A stretch of DNA of 33,954 nt from assembly GCF_000482325.1 (NCBI RefSeq), contig NZ_AXVA01000036.1:1-33954 (forward strand), written 5' to 3'. The position numbers and the translations under genes were made by a program. Below, in pieces: positions 16,466 through 25,396 of the stretch. Position 1 is the first letter of the stretch. Every line of letters begins with the position of its first letter. Below the pieces are notes generated by a model. It saw only the letters and a program-made list of their open reading frames with translations. It was not told the DNA's origin and searched no databases. The stretch comes from Bacillus sp. UNC438CL73TsuS30. Lineage in GTDB: Bacteria > Bacillota > Bacilli > Bacillales > Cytobacillaceae.

Positions 16466-18070
16466 CTCAAACATTAAAACCATTTCCAATTTTAATCTTT
16501 CGGGTGGATCGTCCAAATCAATTTTCGTAAGCTGCTGAATTTTCGCGATTCGATATCTTACCGTATTATTATGTATATATAATTTTTTCGCCGCTAAATT
16601 AAAATTGCATTTACTTTCGAGAAATGCCTTTAACGTACTAATTAATTCTTCCCTGTCATCCTGTTGTAAAACAGGTAAAAGATTCTCTATTACGTGACTG
16701 AAGTCTTCTTTAAATGACCGAAGATGAATAAATCCAAAAGGTCCTAAATCTTTATAAGAAAGCACGTTTTTATTCGGGTAAATAAACTGGCCTATTTCAA
16801 CGGTTTTCACGCTTTCCCTATAACTCTTTTTTATATGATAAAAAGGAGCTGTTGTACAACCTATTCCGCCTTTTATTTTTGCTTTTGGAATCTCCTCTTC
16901 AAGCGCAGCAATCAGTTTTGAGCATTTCTTTTTTAATTCTTCCATATTGCTTTGGCTAAGCTCTTCCTCAACCGGGTGGAAAATAATGATACTCCCCTCA
17001 AGCAAACCCAGAGGTGACTCCCTTTTTGGAAAAAACCTTCTGATGGAAGAATTGATCACTCCACGATAATCGTCCAAGTTAATTCCGTCATTTAATTGCT
17101 GAAAACGGATGCACACATAATTCTTACGAACATCCCAACCCAAATGTTTTGCTTTTTTAAATAGTTTTTCCTGATCACTTTTTTCGAGCAGGATTTCTTG
17201 AATAAAATCATCTTGGAAATTTGCTTCCTTTGAATTCATATAATACATTTGCGTAAAAATATACAAAAGAAGTTCAAAGGTTATCCTTAATGCTGAAAAA
17301 TCAAAATAGCCTAATTCCTTTTCCATTTCCCACACGACCAAATTCCCGACTAGAATATCGTGAACTTTGATGGGAAGGACAATCCAGCTTTTATTTTGGC
17401 CATCTAAATCTTTAATCCTATAAATATTGATTTTGTCATAAATCTTTTCTCTTTGATAGTCAAAGTTGGGCTCAGCGAGACCTCTTAGTATTTTTTCAAG
17501 CTCTTTTGTTTTCCCCTCACTCGGGTAATGAAAATTCCTATCTTCCAAATAATCTACAATCGAAATGGGCAAACCAATTTCCTTAGAGAGATTCTCAATG
17601 CACTCATTGATCTTTATTTCAGGATAAAGACTTTCTAAGGTAGAGCCTGGGTGCCTTTTCCCGTTATTCATTCTCATCATAAAACCATGCATGGCAATGG
17701 CATTTACAGCATCCATGATTTCTACCCAAGCAGGTTCATCAGGAATGTCAATGAGAGGGAAATTCAAGTTATTGCACAATGTCAAGATTTCTTGAGGAAT
17801 TTGCTTGAGATATCGGTTTACTTTTAAGCCTAATGCAGCAGAATTATGATCGTTCAAATGATAAATGACATCCTTAAAGAGTTCGATATTATCCTTGAAT
17901 AAATACCCGGTGGATAGCGCAAATTCCTTGCCACTGAACCATCTATATCCGTCTGGGGCGTCAAACACGGAGACAGACTGGATTTCCCTGTCAAGGCCAC
18001 CAGCCCCGGCTAAATTCTTGTACCCAACAAAAAACTTATCATCCAGCAAATCTCTAACTTTTACACTCAC
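16448..18070 (-). CDS. PucR-family transcriptional regulator
   Basis: 540-residue regulator. An N-terminal PucR domain (about 1-130, starting VKVRDLLDDKFF, with SVSVFDAPDGYRWF) is followed by a middle region with a GGDEF-like fold (about 290-420). A C-terminal helix-turn-helix of the HTH_30 type (about 470-535; FLESKCNFNLAAKKLYIHNN, TVRYRIAKIQQLT) completes it. I start at GTG 18070, seven bases after AAAGGAG; the upstream codons to 18175 have no site. PucR activates purine-catabolism genes in B. subtilis, and relatives regulate amidohydrolase or amino-acid-derivative clusters. It most likely controls the adjacent operon (10394-16223), possibly through the palindrome at 16409. The 52-bp tandem array begins about 115 bp upstream of its start. 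Confidence 0.88.
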   Translation of the reverse strand: MSVKVRDLLDDKFFVGYKNLAGAGGLDREIQSVSVFDAPDGYRWFSGKEFALSTGYLFKDNIELFKDVIYHLNDHNSAALGLKVNRYLKQIPQEILTLCNNLNFPLIDIPDEPAWVEIMDAVNAIAMHGFMMRMNNGKRHPGSTLESLYPEIKINECIENLSKEIGLPISIVDYLEDRNFHYPSEGKTKELEKILRGLAEPNFDYQREKIYDKINIYRIKDLDGQNKSWIVLPIKVHDILVGNLVVWEMEKELGYFDFSALRITFELLLYIFTQMYYMNSKEANFQDDFIQEILLEKSDQEKLFKKAKHLGWDVRKNYVCIRFQQLNDGINLDDYRGVINSSIRRFFPKRESPLGLLEGSIIIFHPVEEELSQSNMEELKKKCSKLIAALEEEIPKAKIKGGIGCTTAPFYHIKKSYRESVKTVEIGQFIYPNKNVLSYKDLGPFGFIHLRSFKEDFSHVIENLLPVLQQDDREELISTLKAFLESKCNFNLAAKKLYIHNNTVRYRIAKIQQLTKIDLDDPPERLKLEMVLMFEKHLNF

Positions 18071-18186
18071 CAGGAATCTCCTTTCCATGATGTCAACAGA
18101 AACATTTTCGTAATCTTTTGCAAAGGCTGTTTTCGTAAGGATTGTTGTTTTTCGAACAGATTTAATAGTTTTCACCCTAAGGCATG

Positions 18187-18748
18187 CATTCGGACATGAT
18201 TGCCCTTGGCTTCTCCGAAGTTGTCCGAATGAACCCCTGATTCGGACACGATTCCCCTTAGCTTTAATAAAGCTGTCCGAATCAACTACTCATTCAGACA
18301 CGATTGCCCTTGCCTTCTTCATAGCTGTCCGAATGAACCCCTCATTCAGACACGGTTGCCCTTGCCTTCTTCATAGCTGTCCGAATGAACCTCTCATTCA
18401 GACACGGTTGCCCTTGCCTTCTTCAAAGCGGTCCGAATCAACTACCCATTCAGACACGATTGCCCTTGCCTTCTTCATAGCTGTCCGAATGAACCTCTCA
18501 TTCAGACACGGTTGCCCTTGCCTTCTTCATAGCTGTCCGAATGAACTCCTCATTCAGACACGATTGTCCTTGCCTTCTTCATAGCTGTCCGAATCAACTC
18601 CTCATTTAGACACGATTGTCCTTGCCTTCTTCATAGCTGTCCGAATCAACTCCCCATTCAGACATGGTTACCCTTGCCTTCTTCATAGCTGTCCGAATGA
18701 ACCCCTCATTCAGACACACTTCCCCTTGGTTGCTTCAAAGTTGTCCAA
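18187..18748. repeat. 52-bp tandem repeat array, about 11 units, each with a palindrome
   Basis: The core TGTCCGAAT begins a unit at 18223, 18275, 18327, 18379, 18431, 18483, 18535, 18587, 18639, 18691 and (degenerate) 18743. The period is exactly 52 bp every time, although units differ by several substitutions. Within each unit GTCCGAATGA pairs with TCATTCAGAC or TCATTCGGAC, so every unit can form a hairpin; the connecting segment reads TTGCCCTTGCCTTCTTCATA. Reading frames through the array are artefacts because 52 is not a multiple of three. It occupies the upstream side of the PucR-type gene. Confidence 0.95.
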
Positions 18749-19339
18749 AAAGGGCATCAATATTGAACAATTCTTATATCAAGAGCAACAAAGTTTAAGA
18801 AAAGTGCCTTTGCAAAAGAAAAACGATGCGGTATTGGTTTAACACATTCTGATATTTATTTACGGGAAATAGATTATTTATAATATTTTTTCTATTTAGT
18901 TATTTTATCATATAATGTTCTTTATTTAATATTGACTTTTAAAATAATATTGGAGATTTACATGTGCAAGAATTAATATACTTTTTCAAAAGTTTAATAG
19001 AAGCTCCTTTTCATACAAAAAGCGCCTTTTCAGGCCCCTGTAACTCGGGCGGTGACAGTAGTTGTTTCAGGAAAAATGCAGGTATTAAGGGAAGGAATAA
19101 AACGCTGACCCCGAGATTTCGAGATTTCTAGTCAATATTTTTAGAGGAAGAATTTCAGGAGCCCAATTATTTAAAAATGTTGCCAATACCGGTTCTAACT
19201 TAAAGGAAATGTTTGAAAGCACCTATCGAAAACAATTGGTAAGAAACCTATTAATCAATCACGTAGAAAACGAAGTAAAGCAAACGCACCGAATACTTGG
19301 AATTTTACTGTATGAAATCTCTCACTACTCCTTAAAACA
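18749..19339. other. Gene-free interval between the tandem array and the catabolic operon end
   Basis: AT-rich up to about 18970. A CGCTGACCCCGAG motif at about 19103, like those at 311 and 29489, is followed by an open plus frame (about 19122-19418) that lacks a ribosome site and runs through the terminator at 19340 into the aldehyde dehydrogenase gene. I regard that frame as decayed or chance. No other gene is supportable. Confidence 0.5.
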
Positions 19340-19363
19340 GCCATTTCCTTCAAAGGAAATGGC
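19340..19363 (-). terminator. Terminator of the sigma-54 catabolic operon
   Basis: GCCATTTCCTT and AAGGAAATGGC form a compact stem, followed on the minus strand by TGTTTTAA. It lies 9 bp after the aldehyde dehydrogenase stop. Confidence 0.7.
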
Positions 19364-19371
19364 CATTCACT

Positions 19372-20889
19372 TTATCCTTTATACCAACCCGAGGGTTGAA
19401 CATTCAGGGCAATATTAATTTGCTTTGTATGCAAATATTCTTCAAAACCATACGTTCCTAAATCTCCGCCAATACCGCTTTGTTTATATCCACTCCAAGG
19501 CGCCTCATTGAATGTAGGATGATACGTATTAATCCATGTAATTCCGGCTTGCAGATCACGAATAACACGCTGTGCCTTAGCCCCGTCATTTGTAAAAACG
19601 GCGGCAGCAAGCCCAAAATTGGTCCCGTTTGCAAGTTCAATTGCCTCTTCCTCTGTTTCAAACACTTGAATGACAAGTACAGGGCCAAAGATTTCTTCTT
19701 GAACAATCCTCATATCTGGCGTTGTCGCTGAAAAAATGGTCGGCTCCATAAAATTACCTTGGGCAAATGCGCCATCCGTAATCTGCTTCCCTCCACACAA
19801 GAGTTCGGCACCTTCCTCCAATCCAATCTTTACATAACGAAGCACGCTTTCCAAATGCTCTTTGGAAATAAGGGGACCCATCTCTGTCTCCTCTTCCCAG
19901 CCCGGACCGATTTTAATCTTTTTTGCACGGGCTACAAGTTCGGTAACAAACTTTTCATAAATACTTTTTTCAAGAAGGAGGCGTGACCCAGCGGAACAAA
20001 CTTGCCCTTGACCAGCAAACACAGCCAACAAAGCATAATCTACGGCTGTTTCAAAGTCGGAATCGGCAAAGACAATATTCGGTGATTTTCCCCCAAGCTC
20101 CAAACCAACCTTTTTAATCGTATTTGCAGCATCTTTCATAATTTGTATACCTGTAGATGTGCCCCCAGTAAATGAAATTTTATCAACATCAGGGTGATTG
20201 GCAAGTGTATTCCCAACAACAGAGCCCGATCCTAGAACTAAATTGACAACTCCCTTCGGAAAACCAACTTCATCAAGAATTTCAAATAATCGAATCAGTG
20301 TTAAAGGAGTTTGCGAAGCTGGCTTAATGACAACGGTGCAGCCAGCCGCCAATGCAGCTGACATTTTCTGTGAAGCCATAACAAGAGGATAATTCCACGG
20401 AACAATCTGTGCTACCACGCCAACAGGTTCACGGACAACCATCGCCCGGATCTCATCCGGTACATCATAGGTTTGGCCATGCGGCTTTGTGGCAAGTCCC
20501 GCATAATATTGAAACTGGTTAATGGCATCCTCCACATCGTTTAATGCATCCGCATATACCTTTCCATTATTCAATGTCTCAAGCATGGCAAATTCTTCTT
20601 TTCGTTCTTCTAGTTTACTAGCTACCTTTAATAGAAGATTCGCTCTGGTACGGGCATAAGTTAATTTCCAGCCATTTTTATAAAAAGCCTCTTTAGCAGC
20701 CTGAATTGCACGTTCAACTTCCTCAATAGTACCCTCCGTTACGGTTGCAATACTATCGTTAGTTGCAGGGTTTACGATCTCCCGAACTAAATTTGATTTA
20801 CTTGTAACCCATTCCCCGTTAATATACATTCTTTGAACATTCGTTTTTCCTCTAAGAACAGAATCAAAGCTTTCCTTTGTGATGACCAA
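19372..20889 (-). CDS. NAD(P)-dependent aldehyde dehydrogenase
   Basis: 505-residue ALDH-superfamily enzyme oxidising an aldehyde to the carboxylate. Visible motifs: VPWNYPLVMASQK and KPASQTPL (cofactor-binding Lys), FTGGTSTG (Rossmann turn), LELGGKSPNIVF (general-base Glu), GQGQVCSAGSR (catalytic Cys) and EEIFGPVL. I start at TTG 20889 because AGGGAGGG lies eight bases upstream; the frame extends to 20985, but that would overlap the preceding gene. It is the last gene of the operon. A semialdehyde formed by the saccharopine-dehydrogenase-like enzyme, such as allysine or glutamate semialdehyde, is an attractive but unproven substrate; betaine-type aldehydes are an alternative. Confidence 0.88.
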   Translation of the reverse strand: MVITKESFDSVLRGKTNVQRMYINGEWVTSKSNLVREIVNPATNDSIATVTEGTIEEVERAIQAAKEAFYKNGWKLTYARTRANLLLKVASKLEERKEEFAMLETLNNGKVYADALNDVEDAINQFQYYAGLATKPHGQTYDVPDEIRAMVVREPVGVVAQIVPWNYPLVMASQKMSAALAAGCTVVIKPASQTPLTLIRLFEILDEVGFPKGVVNLVLGSGSVVGNTLANHPDVDKISFTGGTSTGIQIMKDAANTIKKVGLELGGKSPNIVFADSDFETAVDYALLAVFAGQGQVCSAGSRLLLEKSIYEKFVTELVARAKKIKIGPGWEEETEMGPLISKEHLESVLRYVKIGLEEGAELLCGGKQITDGAFAQGNFMEPTIFSATTPDMRIVQEEIFGPVLVIQVFETEEEAIELANGTNFGLAAAVFTNDGAKAQRVIRDLQAGITWINTYHPTFNEAPWSGYKQSGIGGDLGTYGFEEYLHTKQINIALNVQPSGWYKG

Positions 20890-20938
20890 TCCATTCGCCC
20901 TCCCTATACTTTTTTGCTTTCTCTTTTTTCTCAAACTT

Positions 20939-22558
20939 CTAAACAAAAAGATCAGATGGAACATCTTCAAAAACAATTTCTCCATCCATCATCGTTAGTT
21001 TTACCTTTGTATCCTTTATCTCACTTACAGGAACATTGAATAAATTTCGATCAAGGACAATCAGATCAGCTAGTTTTCCTTGTTCTAGCGTACCTAAATC
21101 ATTTTCTTTGAATACGCCATAGGCTGCATTTGCAGTATACGCTTTTAAAGCAGAAGCCAAGGAAACAGCTTCACTTTCATTCCATGGTTTTCCGTCTCCG
21201 GAAACTCTTGAAACAGCTCGATATAGTTCGAACATCGGATTTAATTCAACAATCGGGTAATCCGTCCCCAGTATAAGCGTTGCCCCTGTTTCCATTAAAG
21301 ACTTTACTGGAAACGTATAGGGTTCTCTCCCTTTACCTATACAGGAAACATAATGATTTCTTTCAATAAGGCCCATATGTTCCGGTTGCATGGAAGGAAG
21401 AACACCTAATTCTGCAAAACGCGGAATGTCATCTGGATGGATCACTTCAATATGTTCAACAGTATGTCTAGAGTCTCTTTTTCCATTGATTCGCTGTGCC
21501 TCTTCAAAAACATCTAAAGCAAAACGGACGGCTCCATCACCTACGGCATGAAATCGAATTCGAAATCCTTCTTGATCTGCCTTTAACACCAAATCTTTCA
21601 TTCTATCAGGTGGTTTATGCCCGCAAGTCTCGGGACGGTTTGAGTATGGCTCTACAAGATGGGCTGTGTGAGCAGTCACAATCCCATCTAAAAATTCCTT
21701 TAGCCCGGAGAACTGGAGCTTATCAAATTGATAGGTATCACGTAATCGTTTTGCCTGTTCAATGTCCGCTAATCCAGTTAAAAAGAAAATACGTGTGGTT
21801 AATTTTCCATTTTTAAGAAACTCTTCATATAAATCTAATTCATTAATTTCATAACCTGTCAAAGTAAAAATATCTGTAACGGAGGTAACTCCAAGTTTAG
21901 CTGCCTTACCAAGAAATCTGGTAAATATTCTTTCTCTTTGTTCACCCTGTAAAGTAAATGCCTTTTTTGCCACTAATGATAGGGCATTTTCATACAGAAT
22001 TCCTGTTGGTTCTCCTTGTTCATCCCGTTCAATCACTCCATCAACAGGATCAGCCGAATCTCGATTAATGCCTGCTAACTCTAATGCTTTACTGTTAGCC
22101 CAGCCAATATGACCGGCAGCATGCAAAAGGAATACAGGGCGGTCAGGGATAACGGCATCTAATTCCGAACGGTGCGGTACCTGTTGATTCTCCCAATATG
22201 TATGGTACCAGCTAAACCCCAAAATCCACTGATCATTTGGCCTCTTCTCGGCAAAATCCCTCATGAGGGAAGCCGCTTCCTTAGCTGATCCCGCTTCAAG
22301 TAAATTGACAGTATCCTCCATGAGGCAGCCTAGAATCACATGTGTATGTACGTCATTGAACCCCGGCATAATCAGATTATCGTCAAAACGATAGAATTTA
22401 GTTTTCGGTCCTATATATGGCTCCATTTCAAGCTCACTACCAACACAGGCAATTTTATTTCCTATAATTGCAATAGATGCCTTCCTTGGACTGTCATCAA
22501 CCGCCGTAAATACTGCATTGCTGGAAAGAATAACATCTGCTTTAACCTCTACATGCAT
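20939..22558 (-). CDS. YtcJ-like metal-dependent amidohydrolase (second copy)
   Basis: 539 residues, amidohydrolase superfamily. The metal motif HTH appears in MPGFNDVHTHVILG. Later metal ligands are in RFHAVGDGAVRFA and HTVEHIEVIHPDD, and the catalytic Asp is in LILGTDYPIVELNP. The C-terminal LEQGKLADLIVLDR completes the sandwich domain. ATG 22558 has GGGAAGGTG upstream; GTG 22567 is an alternative. It is a diverged paralogue of the gene at 14598, with the same architecture but different HxH context and loops. It lies 155 bp after the dehydrogenase-like gene and 49 bp before the aldehyde dehydrogenase gene, on the same strand. It presumably opens an amide, lactam or formyl bond of the operon's substrate; chemistry is not determined. 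Confidence 0.85.
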   Translation of the reverse strand: MHVEVKADVILSSNAVFTAVDDSPRKASIAIIGNKIACVGSELEMEPYIGPKTKFYRFDDNLIMPGFNDVHTHVILGCLMEDTVNLLEAGSAKEAASLMRDFAEKRPNDQWILGFSWYHTYWENQQVPHRSELDAVIPDRPVFLLHAAGHIGWANSKALELAGINRDSADPVDGVIERDEQGEPTGILYENALSLVAKKAFTLQGEQRERIFTRFLGKAAKLGVTSVTDIFTLTGYEINELDLYEEFLKNGKLTTRIFFLTGLADIEQAKRLRDTYQFDKLQFSGLKEFLDGIVTAHTAHLVEPYSNRPETCGHKPPDRMKDLVLKADQEGFRIRFHAVGDGAVRFALDVFEEAQRINGKRDSRHTVEHIEVIHPDDIPRFAELGVLPSMQPEHMGLIERNHYVSCIGKGREPYTFPVKSLMETGATLILGTDYPIVELNPMFELYRAVSRVSGDGKPWNESEAVSLASALKAYTANAAYGVFKENDLGTLEQGKLADLIVLDRNLFNVPVSEIKDTKVKLTMMDGEIVFEDVPSDLFV

Positions 22559-22713
22559 GTTTTTCACCTTCCCTACCCCTCTTTGATCTATTATTCGTTA
22601 CTTATACGATTCAATTTAATAGAAAATTAAACCTTTCCAAAAAAAATAAAACGATCGAGGGATCAGAAACTCAGTTAGCACCTGGTTGCATGATACCTCA
22701 ATCTTAGATATTC

Positions 22714-23877
22714 TTAAGCAAAAACAGCTATATCTTTTTTTGTTTCACTATACGTAATATTTACTTCAACATTTTTGTCTTTTAGATAAGATAAAAATAT
22801 TTTCGGGTCAATGCATTGCTCCGCAGGCTTAACTCCCTTTTCCGTTACCTCTCCATTCAAAATCATTTGCGCTGCAATGGAAGCAGGAATGGCAGTGCCA
22901 TATTGGGTACCGCTCACATCCCACTCAGGCTGATAATCAGTGAGCATTTCTAATTTAACAGATGCCTTGTTTCCGTTTTTCCACCCTTTCACCTCAACCA
23001 ACAATACATCTTTCCCCCACTGTGGTTTTTCTTTAGCTACTAATACATTTTGTAATAAAGACACAGTTTGACGTCTAGGTAGGATACTATTCCCTGCAAT
23101 TTCGACTGGTTCTGTTTCTAACAAACCTAGTGCATCCAATGTTTTGATTTTTTCAATTGTAGCCGGGTCCCAAGAATCCTTATACGTGATGTTCTTAACT
23201 TCTGGAAAGCTAGTTGGCAAAGTTGCTAATTCCGAATGAATGATGGAGTAGGTTTTTTGTACCCCAATATCTTCATGGAAGACTGTCAGCTCCTCATCCG
23301 ATAGCGGCGGAATTTCAGTAAGGACGCCATCTTTAACGGCCACTGCATTTTTTATGGCTTCATCGATGATGGTATCTACCGCAAAAGCGAAGGTAGCCCC
23401 CGAGGAGGTAGAGCCGAAACGAATATGGATCTCTTCGGCAGAATCCAGCATTTCTACACCATAACGACTGAAAACATTGGATGCTCCTGGATCGGACCCC
23501 ATTCCCACAATCGATAGGATATTCGCTTCCTTCATTTCCTTATCCAGCTTTAACTGTTCATTGGTCAGTTTATATAACCCGCCTAAATCAAGAACGCTGA
23601 TTCCCACAGCAGCCGCTGCCTTCATAACTTCAATATTAAAAACATAGTTTGTAGCATTGACACAAACCTTTCCTTGAAGAAGGACTTCTTCCGTTTTTTC
23701 TTGATCCTTAATATTTAAAGGGGTAATTTCGATTTGATGATTCGTTTTTGCCTTCAACTCTTCTAATCTTTTAATATCCAAATCCGCAGCAATTACCTTT
23801 ACACCGCTTTCAACTAAATCCCGCACAATTACCTGCCCGATTGTCCCTGTTGCACCTAGTACGACTACTTTATTCAT
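22714..23877 (-). CDS. Saccharopine dehydrogenase-like NAD(P)-dependent oxidoreductase
   Basis: 387-residue enzyme of the LYS9/saccharopine-reductase family. The N-terminal Rossmann motif is VVVLGATGTIGQ; an acidic residue follows the second strand (AADLD). The conserved GMGSDPGASNVFSRYG loop follows at about residues 125-145, and the C-terminal half holds the substrate domain. ATG 23877 is preceded by GAGGAGGAATTC. The size and single-domain layout are like L-lysine 6-dehydrogenase or carboxynorspermidine dehydrogenase. Position between an amino acid importer and an aldehyde dehydrogenase fits oxidative deamination of a diamino acid to a semialdehyde, but substrate assignment is inference. 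It starts 43 bp downstream of the ATPase gene. Confidence 0.8.
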   Translation of the reverse strand: MNKVVVLGATGTIGQVIVRDLVESGVKVIAADLDIKRLEELKAKTNHQIEITPLNIKDQEKTEEVLLQGKVCVNATNYVFNIEVMKAAAAVGISVLDLGGLYKLTNEQLKLDKEMKEANILSIVGMGSDPGASNVFSRYGVEMLDSAEEIHIRFGSTSSGATFAFAVDTIIDEAIKNAVAVKDGVLTEIPPLSDEELTVFHEDIGVQKTYSIIHSELATLPTSFPEVKNITYKDSWDPATIEKIKTLDALGLLETEPVEIAGNSILPRRQTVSLLQNVLVAKEKPQWGKDVLLVEVKGWKNGNKASVKLEMLTDYQPEWDVSGTQYGTAIPASIAAQMILNGEVTEKGVKPAEQCIDPKIFLSYLKDKNVEVNITYSETKKDIAVFA

Positions 23878-23919
23878 ATTGAATTCCTCCTCATTCTTTT
23901 TTCGTAATAAAAACATTTT

Positions 23920-24741
23920 TTATTTATCGATCGTGTTTAAGAACTTTTGTATTCGTTCATGTCGATTTTGTTTACTAAAGAATTGGTCTGAAGGGGCCTC
24001 GCAAAGAATATTTCCTTCATCCATAAAGATAATCCGGTCTCCCACTTCACGTGCAAATCCCATTTCATGGGTTACCACCACCATGGTTAACCCTTCTAAT
24101 GCCAAATCTTTCATAACCGATAACACTTCCCCTACCAGCTCAGGGTCAAGTGCAGATGTCGGTTCGTCAAACAATAATAGTTTTGGCTTCATAGCGAGAG
24201 CTCTTGCGATCGCTACACGCTGCTGCTGCCCTCCGGACAGAGAATGTGCGTATTGATCCCATTTATCAGACAACCCCATTTTGCCGAGTAAGATCTTGGC
24301 CTCTTCAATTGCCTGATCTTTCTTAATCCCTCGTACCTGTACGGGGCCCTCAATAATATTTTCTAATACCCTCTTATTCTGAAAAAGATTAAAAGACTGA
24401 AAGACCATACCAATCTCGGCACGAAATTTACTAATTTCTTTCGGAGTATATTCCTTTCTCTTCTTTGTTGAATTTTTATATAAAATAGACTGACCTTCTA
24501 ATACAATATCTCCAGATGTGGGTGCCTCAAGTACATTCATTGTTCGAAGCAAAGTACTTTTACCGCTCCCGCTCGGTCCAACGATTACAACAACCTCGCC
24601 TTTATGAATCGTCAAATCGATTCCCTTAAGAACCTTTTTTGCACCAAATTCTTTTTTTACATTTAGGACTTCCAAAATATTGGGCTTAGTGGAAGGCACT
24701 TCATGATTAGAGGATGCCTCAAGATTAGCTGCTTGCAGCAT
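23920..24741 (-). CDS. Amino-acid ABC transporter ATP-binding protein (second system)
   Basis: 272-274 residue ATPase of the polar amino acid type: Walker [11 protein letters not shown]-loop VFQSFNLFQNK, signature [15 protein letters not shown], Walker B LLLFDEP, switch VVTHEMGFA. It carries an extra N-terminal leader of about 20 residues (to KPNILEVLN) compared with the copy at 2238-2996. I favour ATG 24741; GTG 24756 is also possible. Its start overlaps the end of the permease gene, showing coupling. Its partner subunits are encoded at 24725-25393 and 25397-26212. Confidence 0.92.
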   Translation of the reverse strand: MLQAANLEASSNHEVPSTKPNILEVLNVKKEFGAKKVLKGIDLTIHKGEVVVIVGPSGSGKSTLLRTMNVLEAPTSGDIVLEGQSILYKNSTKKRKEYTPKEISKFRAEIGMVFQSFNLFQNKRVLENIIEGPVQVRGIKKDQAIEEAKILLGKMGLSDKWDQYAHSLSGGQQQRVAIARALAMKPKLLLFDEPTSALDPELVGEVLSVMKDLALEGLTMVVVTHEMGFAREVGDRIIFMDEGNILCEAPSDQFFSKQNRHERIQKFLNTIDK

Positions 24742-25393
24742 TTCTATAATCACCACGCTTTTCTAGATAATTGACTAACAATGCCAGCGGATAGTGTAAC
24801 AGCCAATAAATAATGGCAACTAGTGTAAAAATAAGTATATTTTCAAAGGTTGCCGCAACCAGGATTTGTCCCTGGTACATGAGCTCGGACACAGTGATTA
24901 CTGCGGCCAAGGAGGAATTCTTTGTTAAGGTAATCGCAGAATTCCCAATGGCCGGCAGCATATTTCTAATGGCCTGCGGTAAAATAATTCTTCGCATAGC
25001 CTTCGAATAATCCATTCCAACAGCCATAGCAGCCTCCATCTGACCTTTGGGAATTGACAGAATTCCGGCCCGGAATGTTTCAGCGAGGTAGGCGCTTTCA
25101 TTAATGGATAATGCCACAATGGCCGCCTGAAAAGCAGTCATTTGAATCCCTAATTCCGGAAATACAAAATATACATACATTAATTGGACCAGCAAAGGTG
25201 TTCCTCTTAAGATACTGATATAGACACCACAGGCTTTATTGATTAGCTTATTATTTGAAAGCCTCCCCAGTGCAACAAGCAATCCAAGAATAAGGCCAAG
25301 AATAAGCGAGATTACAGTTAATTCAATGGTTATATACGTCCCTTGTAACAACTGCGGAGAAAAAGTTTTTAACCCTTCGATGAATTTGTCCAT
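24725..25393 (-). CDS. Amino-acid ABC transporter permease (second system)
   Basis: 222-residue HisMQ/GlnP-family channel subunit with a first segment TYITIELTVISLILGLILG, the [14 protein letters not shown] motif and the EAA loop EAAMAVGMDYSKAMRRIILP. It starts 3 bp after the binding-protein stop and overlaps the ATPase gene by 17 bases. Same architecture as 2993-3661 but clearly diverged, so these are separate transporters and not a recent duplication. Confidence 0.92.
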   Translation of the reverse strand: MDKFIEGLKTFSPQLLQGTYITIELTVISLILGLILGLLVALGRLSNNKLINKACGVYISILRGTPLLVQLMYVYFVFPELGIQMTAFQAAIVALSINESAYLAETFRAGILSIPKGQMEAAMAVGMDYSKAMRRIILPQAIRNMLPAIGNSAITLTKNSSLAAVITVSELMYQGQILVAATFENILIFTLVAIIYWLLHYPLALLVNYLEKRGDYRNAASS

Positions 25394-25396
25394 TTA

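Noticed and set aside
18333..18584. Open plus-strand frame of 83 codons inside the 52-bp array
   Set aside because: It is a product of the tandem repeat; the period is not a multiple of three, there is no ribosome site, and the repeat cycles through all frames.
18187..18748. CRISPR array
   Set aside because: The whole 52-bp unit repeats; there are no unique spacers and no cas genes.
19122..19418. Plus-strand frame (VNIFRGRISG..., ATG 19209)
   Set aside because: No properly spaced ribosome site, runs through the operon terminator and into the aldehyde dehydrogenase gene on the other strand. Could be a relic but family unknown.
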